Shown in pieces: positions 1-8,331 of a stretch of 64,000 bases of DNA. A model generated the notes under the pieces. It was not told the origin of the DNA. It searched no databases and saw only the letters and a program-made list of their open reading frames with translations. Origin of the DNA: Lachnospiraceae bacterium (GTDB lineage: Bacteria; Bacillota; Clostridia; Lachnospirales; Lachnospiraceae); assembly GCA_022799755.1 (NCBI GenBank), contig JAAWOU010000002.1, positions 43,454-107,453 on the forward strand, written 5' to 3'. The stretch's first letter is position 1. Every line of letters starts with the position of its first letter. The translations under genes were made by a program, and so were the position numbers.

Positions 1-1230
1 GCCCTTGATGTCCGGCAGCCTGGAGGCCATACGGGCGATGCGCCTGCGCAGAGACTTGGGGAGCTTCTGGTACAGATGCAGTGCCTGGGGCTCGCAGTAG
101 ATGCAGTAGCCGCCGAAGAGCTCGTCGGAACCCTCGCCGGAGACCACCACCCGCACGTACCGGGAGGCCTCTCTGGACAGGAAATACAAGGCCACGGCAG
201 AGGAATCCCCGGAGGGTTCGTCCATGTAGTAGAGCACTTCCGGCACAGCCTCCCAGAATTCTTTCTCGGAGATGCGCTTGGTGTGCTGTTCCAGATGAAG
301 CTCTCCGGCCAGCTCCCTGGCCAGAGGGATCTCGTTATAGTAGCCGTCTTCCTTGCCGTAGCCCACGGTAAAGGTTTTGTCCCCTGTGAATTTCGCGGCG
401 ATCAGGCTGGAGTCCACGCCGCCGGAGAGGAAAGTGCCCACCTCCACATCCGCCGTCATGTGGGCCGTCACCGAGTCCGAGACGGCTCTGTCCAGGTCAT
501 TGATCCACTCTTCCTCGGATTTCTCTTTCCTTTTACCTGACCGGGCCGGCGTCAGCATAGGGAGGAAATAACGCTTCGGATACAGGGAAGCGCTGCCTCT
601 TTGAAAGGTGAGGAAGTGGCCGGGCAGGAGCTGACTGATGCCCTGGAAGAAAGTCTTCTCCAGAACGGAATATTGAAAAGAGAGATACTGCTCCAGCGCT
701 TCCGTATTCAGACGCTTTTCGTAGGCAGGATGCTGCAGGATTCCCTTGATCTCCGATGCGAAGATGAAACTGCCTCCTGCCACCGTATAGTAGAAAGGTT
801 TTATCCCAAAGGGATCTCTGGCTGCGAAGAGGGTCTGGGCCTTTTTGTCCCAGATGGCGAAAGCGAACATTCCCCGCAGATGTTCCGGCAGGTTTTCACC
901 CCATTCCTCGTATCCGTGGAGCAGCACCTCGGAATCTCCCTGGGTGGAGAAGCGGTGTCCGGCCGAGAGCAGTTCCTGCCGCAGCGCCTGATAATTGTAG
1001 ATCTCCCCGTTGAACACCAGCACCTTGTCCCCGGTCTCGTTAGCCATGGGCTGGGTGCTGCCGCCCGGGTCAATGATGGCCAGGCGTCTGAAGCCCAGGG
1101 CCGCTGGGCCAGAGAGCCAGCTTTTGCCCTGATCGGGGCCCCTGTGGGCCAGAGAGCTCATCATCCGGTCCAGAATCTCTTCTCCGGCGGGAGTGTCGTT
1201 TTTTTCTATAAATCCGCATATTCCGCACAT
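1..1230 (-). CDS. asnB: Asparagine synthetase (glutamine-hydrolysing), 5' part
   Basis: Converts aspartate to asparagine using ATP and glutamine-derived ammonia in the cytoplasm. The gene reads leftward and runs off the window edge, so 410 residues are visible. It starts at an ATG with AAAGGAG upstream and encodes MCGICGFIEKN, so Cys2 is the N-terminal nucleophile of the class-II glutaminase domain. Motifs RGPDQG, GFRRLAIID and FNGEIYN follow in the first 100 residues. The synthetase domain has the pyrophosphate loop SGGVDSS near residue 268 and SGEGSDELFGGY further on. The C-terminal part lies outside. It is the last gene of a minus-strand run, 135 bp after the lipoprotein gene. Family assignment is secure; whether it is AsnB or a relative such as AsnO cannot be decided from the fragment. 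Confidence 0.93.
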   Translation of the reverse strand, partial: MCGICGFIEKNDTPAGEEILDRMMSSLAHRGPDQGKSWLSGPAALGFRRLAIIDPGGSTQPMANETGDKVLVFNGEIYNYQALRQELLSAGHRFSTQGDSEVLLHGYEEWGENLPEHLRGMFAFAIWDKKAQTLFAARDPFGIKPFYYTVAGGSFIFASEIKGILQHPAYEKRLNTEALEQYLSFQYSVLEKTFFQGISQLLPGHFLTFQRGSASLYPKRYFLPMLTPARSGKRKEKSEEEWINDLDRAVSDSVTAHMTADVEVGTFLSGGVDSSLIAAKFTGDKTFTVGYGKEDGYYNEIPLARELAGELHLEQHTKRISEKEFWEAVPEVLYYMDEPSGDSSAVALYFLSREASRYVRVVVSGEGSDELFGGYCIYCEPQALHLYQKLPKSLRRRIARMASRLPDIKG

Positions 1231-1365
1231 GATCCATACTCCTTTGTCATTGAGATGTCTTTTGTTGTATGGATAAAGCATAGAATACGACTGTTTCTTA
1301 TTCACGGCATTTATGTAACCAAGTTGTATCAGGTTGTAAATTCTTTCGCAGGGTCCGGCGGGCGC

Positions 1366-2814
1366 CTACAGCTCCAGCAAAATACAGCGCCGCCTGCTTC
1401 TGTCCTGATCCTCGTAAGTCTCCAGGAGAATCCGGCCAGTGTCCGGATCATACTCCATGCCGATGAGATTCTGGAGATTCTTATATAACAGCTGTCCCTC
1501 GCCGGAGCCTGCGGGATACAGATATAGATCCGCGGACAGTACGCCCCAGTACTCCTGCAGGGCAGAGGGCAGGCTGTTTTCCCGTCCGCAGGTCTGCGCA
1601 TTGGACTGGGTGGTCTCGGTGTAGTTGCCCATGGTCTCCTTAATCAGGGCGACCAGCATATCCCCGGAGGGCAGCGCCAGGAAATCCCAGACATAGTTGG
1701 GAAAATCCCGGACAGAGGGCGTCTGCTGCAGGTGCGTCATATCTATGGTCCAGAGCATAAGCGGGTTCGACATATAGTAGAACGTCTCTCCGCCCGGGGA
1801 ATACTGACAGACCGGGTAGGGCATCCCCTCGTTACCCATCAGGTCCTGCTCGGTATATTGGATGTCGGAGGGCATGGACGCTTCCTCTATCAGGGAGAGG
1901 GTGGGCGTTATGGCGGTGCCCGGCAGAAACGAAGCCTTTCTCACATAGAGGCCGGCGCTTTGGGTCTCCGCCACAAGGCTGAAGAGCCCTGGTTGGGAGT
2001 CTTCGTCATAGAGACCTGTACTCCAGAGCATATTCCCGTCGCCGTCTGGGCCACAAGGCGTATAGAGCACCTGGTCCGGCGCAAGGAGCCTTGAACTGCC
2101 GATGGACCAGTAGTCATTCTGCCTGTCGGATCCGCCGGCTCCTGCAGGGGAGGAACCTTGGGACAATGTCCGGCCGCAGTCGTATATGGGGATCAGGAGG
2201 GTGGGATCCGTGGAGATGCCGGAGGCGTCAAAGGTCACCCATCTGCCCTCCGGGGAAAAGCTTCCCAGGAAGTAGCCGAGATAATCCGAGGTATTCTCAT
2301 ACAGAAGCAATGGCTCCTGCTCTCCCAGCGTGCAGAGCAGGACAGCGTTCGCGTTGCGGTAAGCGGAGCGGAGATAGATTAACAGCTGCTTTCCGTCCGG
2401 GGAGGGCAGGAGCTGCTCCATGTACACGCTGTCCCCCATCTCTGCGCCCAGCGGACTGTTCCGGTTCTCCCAGGTCTTGAAAAAGCCCCCGGCCACGTCA
2501 TAGAAGCCATATCTATAGTCAACCTGCCGGTACTCCAGTATTGCTTCGTCATTGTCCCCGGCTGTGGAGAGGATATGGATTTCATTGTCGCCGCAGCCTG
2601 CCAGAAAGGCGCTTTTATTCAAATCATACAGGGTATCATAGGTGTAGGTATATATTTTTTTCACCGTGAAGTCCCTGTCCGCAGGGCTGTCCTGGCTCTC
2701 GCTCTCCGCGGAGGAGGCCTGGGGGAGCAGCATGGTCTTCTCCTCCGGCGTGCACGCGGTGAGGAGTGCCGTAAAAAGAAGCAGGGGGGGCATGTACTTT
2801 GCAGCGCTAGGCAT
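1366..2814 (-). CDS. Lipoprotein with beta-propeller-like repeats, third gene of a two-component operon
   Basis: A 482-residue exported protein. The chosen ATG overlaps the end of the kinase gene by 8 bp and gives a short signal peptide ending in the lipobox LTAC with Cys21, so it is probably membrane-anchored on the outside. A longer upstream reading would bury the signal peptide behind about 30 basic residues. The body has repeated segments of TolB/PD40 type, such as LLPSPDGKQLLIYLRS, GSFSPEGRWVTFDASG and QYSPGGETFYYMSN, which suggests a beta-propeller. No catalytic motif is visible. Overlap with the kinase gene suggests a role as its accessory or ligand-binding partner; that is inference. 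Confidence 0.72.
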   Translation of the reverse strand: MPSAAKYMPPLLLFTALLTACTPEEKTMLLPQASSAESESQDSPADRDFTVKKIYTYTYDTLYDLNKSAFLAGCGDNEIHILSTAGDNDEAILEYRQVDYRYGFYDVAGGFFKTWENRNSPLGAEMGDSVYMEQLLPSPDGKQLLIYLRSAYRNANAVLLCTLGEQEPLLLYENTSDYLGYFLGSFSPEGRWVTFDASGISTDPTLLIPIYDCGRTLSQGSSPAGAGGSDRQNDYWSIGSSRLLAPDQVLYTPCGPDGDGNMLWSTGLYDEDSQPGLFSLVAETQSAGLYVRKASFLPGTAITPTLSLIEEASMPSDIQYTEQDLMGNEGMPYPVCQYSPGGETFYYMSNPLMLWTIDMTHLQQTPSVRDFPNYVWDFLALPSGDMLVALIKETMGNYTETTQSNAQTCGRENSLPSALQEYWGVLSADLYLYPAGSGEGQLLYKNLQNLIGMEYDPDTGRILLETYEDQDRSRRRCILLEL

Positions 2815-4405
2815 GCCGCCCGGAGCTTTTCCTCGGAGCCGTCTGTCCTGCTTTTCGATTTGCCGGCGGGGATTTCTCCCGTGGAACTGCCTGCGGTATG
2901 TCATGTGCTGCCTCCTTTTCTTCTCTCAGGCGGATGTAAAATATGGTCTGGGCATTGGGGTTGCTTTTCACGCCGATGAGGCCGTCGTGCTCCTCCATGA
3001 TTTTTCGGCAGATGGAAAGGCCCAGTCCCGAGCTTCCCTGTTCTCTGGAATAGGACTTGTCCACCCGGTAAAAGGGTTCGAAGATCCGCTCCTGCTCTTC
3101 GGGGACAAGGCCCCGGCCCCGGTTTCGGACGAACAGCCATACGGAGCCGTTTCGCCTGGAACCGCTCAGGAGAATGGTGGAGTGGCTGTCACCGTATTTG
3201 ACGGCATTGTCTACCAGATTGACCAGAACTTGGCGCAGCCTTTCCTCCACACCGTTGGCCCAGAGGGGTTCCGGCAGATCCGTCTCGATCCGCATCTCAT
3301 AGCGCTCTGCCTTAATCCGCAGCGCCTCCGCCACGCTTTTGGCGATGAGGGTGAGATCCACGGGACGCATCTCCATATAGATGCCCTTGTCGGACATGTC
3401 CAGCAGCTGGAGCACCATCCGGTGCATTCGGGTGCTCTCCTGCAGGATCTGGCGCAGGCCCTGGCTGTTTAGCTGCCGGTCCGCCCCCCGGTCCGCCTCC
3501 AGGAGCTGGGCATAGCCCTGAATGGTGGTCAGGGGGGTCTTCAGCTCATGGGTCATGTTGTTGTAGAATTCCTGCCGGCTTCCCAGGAGGGAGACGATCC
3601 GCTCCTTATCCGCCTGCATCTTCTTAAACTGGGAACCGATGGTCTCAAGCATGACGCTGAAGTTCCGGGACAGCTCTCCCACCTCGTCCCTGCGCCCGGA
3701 GTCCGCCAGCTGGGCCAGCATCTGCATGTCCACCTGCTCCTTGGGGAGGTCCCGGACCACCTGGCGGGTGATCTCGGTCAGCTTCCCCACGGGCACCAGC
3801 AGCCGGTTGACGAAAAAGGCCAGCAGCAGGAAGATCAGAGCGTATACAACGGCAGTGATCTGATAGACCAGCTGTTCGTTCTGCCTGATCTGAACATAGA
3901 GTCCGGAGGTGTCCATGCGGTATCGGATGATGCCGATGGTGCGATTTTCGATGGTCACGGGCATGGAGAGATAGACCAGCATGGTGTCCGCGTCCGGATA
4001 GGTCATGGTAAAAGCCGCGTTTCCGCGGATGGCCTCCTGAAGATCCGTGCCGGTCTTTTCCTCCGGAATCTGTCTGTTTCCCTTCAGGAACTGTCCCTGG
4101 GTGTCCAATACGCTTAAGCCCTGACCGCCCAGAATGCGCAGCTCCCGGACAATGTCCTCCGCAATCTGCCGATACCCCTCCTCGTCGTTGTTGGCGCCCT
4201 TGAGCATAAGGAGCTGGCGGATGTAGATCAGGGTGTTCTCCTGACGGCTCTGGAGCTCGCGCACGATCTGCGCCTCCAGACCCTGCCAGAGCTTTGCGTG
4301 TATACCGCTGCTAAGGATTCCGCCCCCTGCCAGGAAGAGTCCCAGGATGATAAGCATCATCTGCCGCCGGATTCCCAGGCGGCACTTTTCCTTACTGCGG
4401 GACAT
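2807..4405 (-). CDS. Sensor histidine kinase
   Basis: A 532-residue membrane kinase. Transmembrane segments lie near residues 16-33 and 184-202 and enclose an extracytoplasmic sensor of about 150 residues. A HAMP linker follows at about 200-255. The dimerisation/phosphoacceptor helix carries NNMTHELKTPLTTI with His286 as the predicted phosphorylation site. The ATPase domain shows NLVDNAVKYG (N box) and SSGLGLSICRKIM (G2 box). It starts inside the 3' end of the response regulator gene with a 14-bp overlap, so the two are translationally coupled. The overall form is PhoR/ResE-like. The stimulus is unknown. Confidence 0.93.
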   Translation of the reverse strand: MSRSKEKCRLGIRRQMMLIILGLFLAGGGILSSGIHAKLWQGLEAQIVRELQSRQENTLIYIRQLLMLKGANNDEEGYRQIAEDIVRELRILGGQGLSVLDTQGQFLKGNRQIPEEKTGTDLQEAIRGNAAFTMTYPDADTMLVYLSMPVTIENRTIGIIRYRMDTSGLYVQIRQNEQLVYQITAVVYALIFLLLAFFVNRLLVPVGKLTEITRQVVRDLPKEQVDMQMLAQLADSGRRDEVGELSRNFSVMLETIGSQFKKMQADKERIVSLLGSRQEFYNNMTHELKTPLTTIQGYAQLLEADRGADRQLNSQGLRQILQESTRMHRMVLQLLDMSDKGIYMEMRPVDLTLIAKSVAEALRIKAERYEMRIETDLPEPLWANGVEERLRQVLVNLVDNAVKYGDSHSTILLSGSRRNGSVWLFVRNRGRGLVPEEQERIFEPFYRVDKSYSREQGSSGLGLSICRKIMEEHDGLIGVKSNPNAQTIFYIRLREEKEAAHDIPQAVPREKSPPANRKAGQTAPRKSSGRHA

Positions 4406-5072
4406 ACTTGTATCCCACGCCGAAGACCGTCACCAGCATGCCCTCCAGCCCGGCCTTTTTGCGGATACGCTGGACGTGGATATCCACGGTTCTGGTGTCT
4501 CCCAGGAAATCATAGCCCCATATCCGGTCCAGCAGGGCGGTTCTGGTGAATACCTGACGGGGATGCTTTAGGAAGCAGATCAGCAGTTCGTACTCCTTGG
4601 GAGTCAGATTCAGCAGTTCGTCATGTTTATAGACGCTGTGCTCCTGCTCCGCCACGGTGAGATGCCCGCAGACCAGGGGCGTATCCTCCGGGAGGCCCCG
4701 GGCTTTGTCGAACCGGCGCAGTATGGTGCGCACTCTGGCCACCACTTCGCGCAGGTCAAAGGGCTTTGTAATGTAATCGTCCGCCCCGGATTCCAGGCCG
4801 TAGAGCTTATCCTCCACGCTGCCCCTGGCGGTCAGCATGATAATCGGGATCCGGTACTGTTCGGCCAGCATCCGGCATACGTCCACGCCGTTTATGTCGG
4901 GCAGCATCCAGTCCAGGAGCACCAGGTTCGGGGGATTCTTGCCGGCCATGACAAAGCCCTCGCTGCCCGTATAGGCGCACTGTACCTGAAAGCCCTCCTT
5001 TTCAAAACCGTATTTTAAAATGTCCGCAATGGGTTTCTCGTCCTCAATGACCAAAATCTTCTTGTCTTCCAT
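4392..5072 (-). CDS. OmpR/PhoB-family response regulator
   Basis: A 226-residue DNA-binding regulator. The receiver domain has acidic residues at 10-11, the phospho-acceptor Asp54 in LVLLDWMLPD, and the conserved Lys in ADDYITKPF. The C-terminal winged helix contains LTPKEYELLICFLKHP and RTVDIHVQRIRKK. The start at 5072 was chosen because AAGGGGGA lies just upstream and the protein then begins MEDKKILVIEDE, as the family requires; an upstream ATG would add ten atypical residues. It heads the operon with the kinase and lipoprotein, and a minus-strand promoter lies about 85 bp upstream. Confidence 0.94.
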   Translation of the reverse strand: MEDKKILVIEDEKPIADILKYGFEKEGFQVQCAYTGSEGFVMAGKNPPNLVLLDWMLPDINGVDVCRMLAEQYRIPIIMLTARGSVEDKLYGLESGADDYITKPFDLREVVARVRTILRRFDKARGLPEDTPLVCGHLTVAEQEHSVYKHDELLNLTPKEYELLICFLKHPRQVFTRTALLDRIWGYDFLGDTRTVDIHVQRIRKKAGLEGMLVTVFGVGYKYVPQ

Positions 5073-5156
5073 CGTATCCCCCTTGTGCGCTCCGGCGCGC
5101 ATGCCAATCCGCTTTTTTGGACAGACTTCTTATTTGTACTCGAATTGTATAACATA

Positions 5157-5186
5157 AGTATAACGCGGATGTCTCGGAAATGTAAA
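5157..5186 (-). promoter_or_regulatory. Sigma-A promoter for the response regulator operon
   Basis: Read on the minus strand there is TTTACA, an 18-bp spacer and TATACT, placed upstream of the regulator gene. It is back-to-back with the promoter of the Cys-rich gene on the other strand. No transcription data; the call is by consensus match. Confidence 0.55.
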
Positions 5187-5197
5187 GAAAATGTAAC

Positions 5198-5226
5198 TTG
5201 ACATTTATTTCCCATGGATTTATACT
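5198..5226 (+). promoter_or_regulatory. Sigma-A promoter of the Cys-rich membrane protein gene
   Basis: A near-perfect promoter: TTGACA at 5198-5203, exactly 17 bp, then TATACT at 5221-5226. Transcription would begin around 5233, inside the palindrome that follows. Confidence 0.8.
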
Positions 5227-5230
5227 GAAA

Positions 5231-5245
5231 TGAGAATGATTCTCA
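5231..5245. promoter_or_regulatory. Fur-box-like operator
   Basis: TGAGAATGATTCTCA is a perfect 7-1-7 inverted repeat. It differs from the Bacillus Fur/PerR-type core TGATAATNATTATCA at one symmetric position per arm. It sits just downstream of the -10 box, where a bound repressor would block transcription. The downstream product belongs to a family linked to ferrous-iron transport, which supports an iron-responsive (Fur) or related (PerR, Zur) operator. Confidence 0.65.
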
Positions 5246-5271
5246 AATAAATCAGGCGGAGGAGAAGACAT

Positions 5272-5421
5272 ATGGCGGATGTGATCATTACAGGGGCCCT
5301 GGCGGTTATTGTATTCTTGATTGTCCGGGGGATGGTCCGGCGGCGCGGCCGGGGGGATTGCCCCGGGGGATGCAGCGGCTGCAGCGGGAGCGGCTGTCCG
5401 GGCTGCGGCGGGAGAAAATAA
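5272..5421 (+). CDS. FeoB-associated Cys-rich membrane protein
   Basis: A 49-residue protein with GGAGGAGAAG upstream of the ATG. Residues 5-19 form one hydrophobic helix (ITGALAVIVFLIV), followed by a basic stretch and a tail rich in Gly and Cys with five cysteines at 30, 34, 37, 42 and 45. This is the form of the small FeoB-associated Cys-rich proteins found beside ferrous-iron permease genes, thought to help Fe(II) handling. Unusually there is no feoB or feoA next to it in this window; it stands alone under its own promoter and palindromic operator. Confidence 0.72.
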   Translation: MADVIITGALAVIVFLIVRGMVRRRGRGDCPGGCSGCSGSGCPGCGGRK

Positions 5422-5484
5422 TATTCTAAAATTATATTCTTTTGCTTCTTTTTTCATTTTTGTCTTTCCCTGAAAAGAGGAATA

Positions 5485-5493
5485 TGTTATACT
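5485..5493 (+). promoter_or_regulatory. Extended -10 promoter for the deacetylase gene
   Basis: TGTTATACT is an extended -10 element (TG-N-TATACT) in an AT-rich stretch about 40 bp upstream of the deacetylase start. The -35 region is poor, as is common for extended -10 promoters. It could also drive pyrH and the genes downstream. Confidence 0.45.
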
Positions 5494-5531
5494 AAAATTT
5501 AAGAGTGCAGCAAATTGGACCAGGAGTGAAT

Positions 5532-6869
5532 ATGTCAGAGCGAAATATGCCAAAAGACCATATTTCGAAAGATAAAAGGACAGCGGGGAACAGACAGAGA
5601 GTTGACATATCAAAGGACAGAGCAACACAGGCCTCCGGAACCGAGAGAGCCGGAAAGTCCGGTGAGGCGGGCAGGGCCGGAAAGACAGGAAAGTCCGCTG
5701 AGGCGGGCAGAAGCGGAAAAGCCGGAAAGCCCGGTGAGACGGGCAGGGCCGGGAAGACAGGAAAGCCCGGTGAGTCAGGCAGAGCCGGAAAGACAGGAAA
5801 GCCCGCTGAGGCGGGCAGATTCGGAAAGTCGGTAAACCTTGGTAAGTCGGGCAGAGCCGGGGGAAAGAGAGAGGGACTTTCGGCCGGGAAAAGCGCCGGG
5901 AAGCATGGGCAGAGGATCTGGATCTGGGTGTGGATGCTGTTATGCGGGATCTTCCTGCTGCGCATCTGGGATCTGAACCACACCGTGGAGACCATGAAAG
6001 ACAAAATCAATCAGCTGACCCGGTTCGCCGCACAGCAGCAGGAGAGGCTGCAGTCGCTGACGGAGACCCTGGAGGAAGAGAGGGACCTGCAGAGCCGGGG
6101 AGACACCCGCGGGCAGGGAGCCGGTTTCACCGGGGACGGGACGGACGGGCAGGCCGGAGACAGGTTGGAGGGGGAAGCGTCCGAGGCCGCGGCGGTAAGC
6201 GGACAGGGAGTGGCCCACAAAGTCTACCTGACCTTTGACGACGGGCCCAGCGAGAAGACAGAGGAAATTCTGGAAATTTTGGACAGATACGATGTAAAAG
6301 CCACTTTTTTCGTGGTGGGCAAGGAGGGCGATCAGGCCCGGGAGACCATGCGCAGAATCGTGGAGGCAGGGCATACCCTGGGAATGCATTCCTACACCCA
6401 TAAATATGACGAAATATACGCGTCCGTGGAGAATTTTGCGGCGGATTTTGAAAAGCAGCAGGACTACCTTTATGAAGTCACCGGGGTGAAGAGTATGATA
6501 TACCGCTTTCCCGGGGGCAGCTCCAACACAGTCAGCAAGATTGACATGAGGCGGTTCGCGGAATACCTGGACAGCCAGGGCGTGCGTTTCTTTGACTGGA
6601 ACATCTCCTCCGGCGACGGGGGAAGCTTTCTGGTTCCCGTGGAGACGCTGATAGAGAACTGCACGGAGACCATCGGAAACCACGACACGTCCGTGGTGCT
6701 GATGCACGACGTGCCCGGAAAGACTACAACCAGAGAGGCACTGCCTGAGATCATCGAGAAGATCCAGGCTATGGAGGACACGGTGCTTCTGCCGATTACG
6801 GAGGATACGGCGCTGATTCAGCATATAGAGTGGCAGGATGAGGAGTCGAAAAAAGAAAGGATGTGGTGA
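5532..6869 (+). CDS. Membrane-anchored polysaccharide deacetylase (NodB domain) with collagen-like N-terminus
   Basis: A 445-residue protein starting after AGGAGTGAAT. Residues 41-112 are Gly-X-Y triplets, mostly basic, of cytoplasmic location. One transmembrane helix lies at about 128-147, then a coiled-coil-like helix (150-185), an acidic Gly-rich linker, and a NodB domain from about 229. The NodB motifs are all present: TFDDGPS with the catalytic Asp pair, HSYTHKYD with the two metal His, RFPGGS, FDWNISSGDG and VVLMHD. It therefore probably removes N-acetyl groups from peptidoglycan or another wall polysaccharide outside the membrane. Its stop overlaps the pyrH start. The exact substrate cannot be read from sequence. 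Confidence 0.88.
   Translation: MSERNMPKDHISKDKRTAGNRQRVDISKDRATQASGTERAGKSGEAGRAGKTGKSAEAGRSGKAGKPGETGRAGKTGKPGESGRAGKTGKPAEAGRFGKSVNLGKSGRAGGKREGLSAGKSAGKHGQRIWIWVWMLLCGIFLLRIWDLNHTVETMKDKINQLTRFAAQQQERLQSLTETLEEERDLQSRGDTRGQGAGFTGDGTDGQAGDRLEGEASEAAAVSGQGVAHKVYLTFDDGPSEKTEEILEILDRYDVKATFFVVGKEGDQARETMRRIVEAGHTLGMHSYTHKYDEIYASVENFAADFEKQQDYLYEVTGVKSMIYRFPGGSSNTVSKIDMRRFAEYLDSQGVRFFDWNISSGDGGSFLVPVETLIENCTETIGNHDTSVVLMHDVPGKTTTREALPEIIEKIQAMEDTVLLPITEDTALIQHIEWQDEESKKERMW
5652..5867 (+). repeat. 36-bp coding repeats making a collagen-like region
   Basis: About five imperfect 36-bp tandem units encode 12-residue blocks of the type GRAGKTGKPGES. In the triplet frame 21 of 24 triplets begin with Gly. 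Copies differ by scattered substitutions, so the tract could expand or contract by slippage or recombination. Confidence 0.8.
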
Positions 6870-7567
6870 CAACGCAGAGGATATTATTGAAATTGAGCGG
6901 CGAAGCCCTTGCGGGCCAAAAGAAGACCGGGTTCGACGAGGAGACGGTGCGGAAAGTGGCCCTGCAGGTAAAGGAGCTTGTGGATCACGGCACCCAGGTG
7001 GGTATCGTCATAGGCGGCGGGAACTTCTGGAGAGGCAGGACCAGCGAAACCATCGACCGCACCAAGGCGGATCAGATCGGCATGTTGGCCACGGTGATGA
7101 ACTGCATATACGTATCGGAGATTTTCCGCTTTACAGGCATGCAGACCAGCATTCTGACGCCTTTTGAGTGCGGGTCTTTTACCACGCTTTTTTCCAAGGA
7201 CAGGGCGCTGCGGTATTTCTCCCAGGGGCAGGTGGTATTCTTTGCAGGCGGCACGGGACATCCGTATTTTTCCACGGATACAGGCGTGGTGCTGCGGGCC
7301 ATTGAGGTGGAGGCGGACGTGATTCTGCTGGCCAAGTCCATCGACGGCGTGTACGACGACGACCCGGCAGAAAACCCGAATGCCAGAAAGTACGACGAAG
7401 TCACCATCGACGAGGTGATTGAGAAGAATCTCCATGTGGTGGATATGACCGCCTCCATTCTGGCCAGGGAAAACAAGGTTCCCATGTGGGTGTTCGGGCT
7501 GGGGGAGGAGAACAGCATCGTCAACACTGTAAGAGGAAATTTCAACGGCACGAAAGTGCTGGTATAG
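6863..7567 (+). CDS. pyrH: UMP kinase
   Basis: Phosphorylates UMP to UDP with ATP in pyrimidine nucleotide synthesis. The 234-residue protein has the amino-acid-kinase-fold signatures LLKLSGEAL, VIGGGNFWRG, TVMNC and AGGTGHPYFSTDT. Translation starts at a GTG (6863, or the GTG at 6866) within the last codons of the deacetylase gene, with AAAGAAAGGA as ribosome binding site, so the two are coupled. In most Firmicutes rpsB and tsf precede pyrH; here they are absent and the deacetylase takes their place. Bacterial UMP kinases are hexameric and regulated by GTP and UTP. Confidence 0.97.
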   Translation: MVTTQRILLKLSGEALAGQKKTGFDEETVRKVALQVKELVDHGTQVGIVIGGGNFWRGRTSETIDRTKADQIGMLATVMNCIYVSEIFRFTGMQTSILTPFECGSFTTLFSKDRALRYFSQGQVVFFAGGTGHPYFSTDTGVVLRAIEVEADVILLAKSIDGVYDDDPAENPNARKYDEVTIDEVIEKNLHVVDMTASILARENKVPMWVFGLGEENSIVNTVRGNFNGTKVLV

Positions 7568-7601
7568 GTATAGCAAATACGGAAAAGGAGAGGATAGAAC
7601 T

Positions 7602-8153
7602 ATGGACGCTAGATTGCAGCAATATGAAGACAAGATGAAAAAGGCCATCGAATTTCTGGAGGGGGATTACAACGGCATTCGCGCGGGACGAGCCAATCCC
7701 CATATCCTGGACAAGCTCCGCATTGACTACTACGGGACGCCCACGCCCATTCAGCAGGTGGGCAATGTGACGGTGCCGGAGGCGCGCATCATCCAGATCG
7801 CGCCGTGGGAGAAGTCCCTGATCAAGGCCATCGAGAAAGCGATACTGACCTCTGACATCGGCATCAATCCCTCCAATGACGGCAGCGTGATCAGGCTTGT
7901 GTTCCCGGAGCTCACGGAGGAGCGCAGAAAGGATCTGGTGAAAGATGTCAGGAAAAAGGCCGAGGAGGGCAAGGTAGCCATCCGCAATATCCGCAGGGAC
8001 GGCAACGATTTTCTGAAGAAGCTGGGCAAAGGGGAGGTATCCGAGGACGAGATCAAGCTGCTGGAGGATCAGCTCCAGAAGACCACGGACAAGTATATCA
8101 AAGAAGTGGATGTGCTGATGGAGAAGAAGTCCAAGGAGATCATGACGGTGTAA
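7602..8153 (+). CDS. frr: Ribosome recycling factor
   Basis: Splits post-termination ribosomes together with EF-G. At 183 residues it has normal length. Typical segments are GRANPHILDKLRIDYYGTPT near the N-terminus, NDGSVIRLVFPELTEERRK in the middle and RNIRRDGND in the third helix. It follows pyrH by 34 bp with GGAGAGGA as binding site, the usual order. Confidence 0.98.
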   Translation: MDARLQQYEDKMKKAIEFLEGDYNGIRAGRANPHILDKLRIDYYGTPTPIQQVGNVTVPEARIIQIAPWEKSLIKAIEKAILTSDIGINPSNDGSVIRLVFPELTEERRKDLVKDVRKKAEEGKVAIRNIRRDGNDFLKKLGKGEVSEDEIKLLEDQLQKTTDKYIKEVDVLMEKKSKEIMTV

Positions 8154-8331
8154 GGCATCGGAAAAACATTCAAAAGACAGCGCGAATATGTATGGGGGAG
8201 CGGAAGAGAATGTCTGTTCTCCCATATTTGCAGTAAACGATAACAGAACAAAAAACGTGCGGTTTAATGAATGCTTGTGCGGAGGAATGTCCCAAAGAGA
8301 GACATTCTTCATCCGGATTATGGAGGATGGA

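Noticed and set aside
5940-6872. 310-codon antisense frame over the deacetylase and similar long frames opposite gltB, uppS and DUF5696
   Set aside because: All lie opposite confidently assigned genes and lack start signals and recognisable domains.
8154-8331. Gap between frr and uppS as a riboswitch
   Set aside because: Only short stem-loops are visible, with no terminator or known aptamer core.
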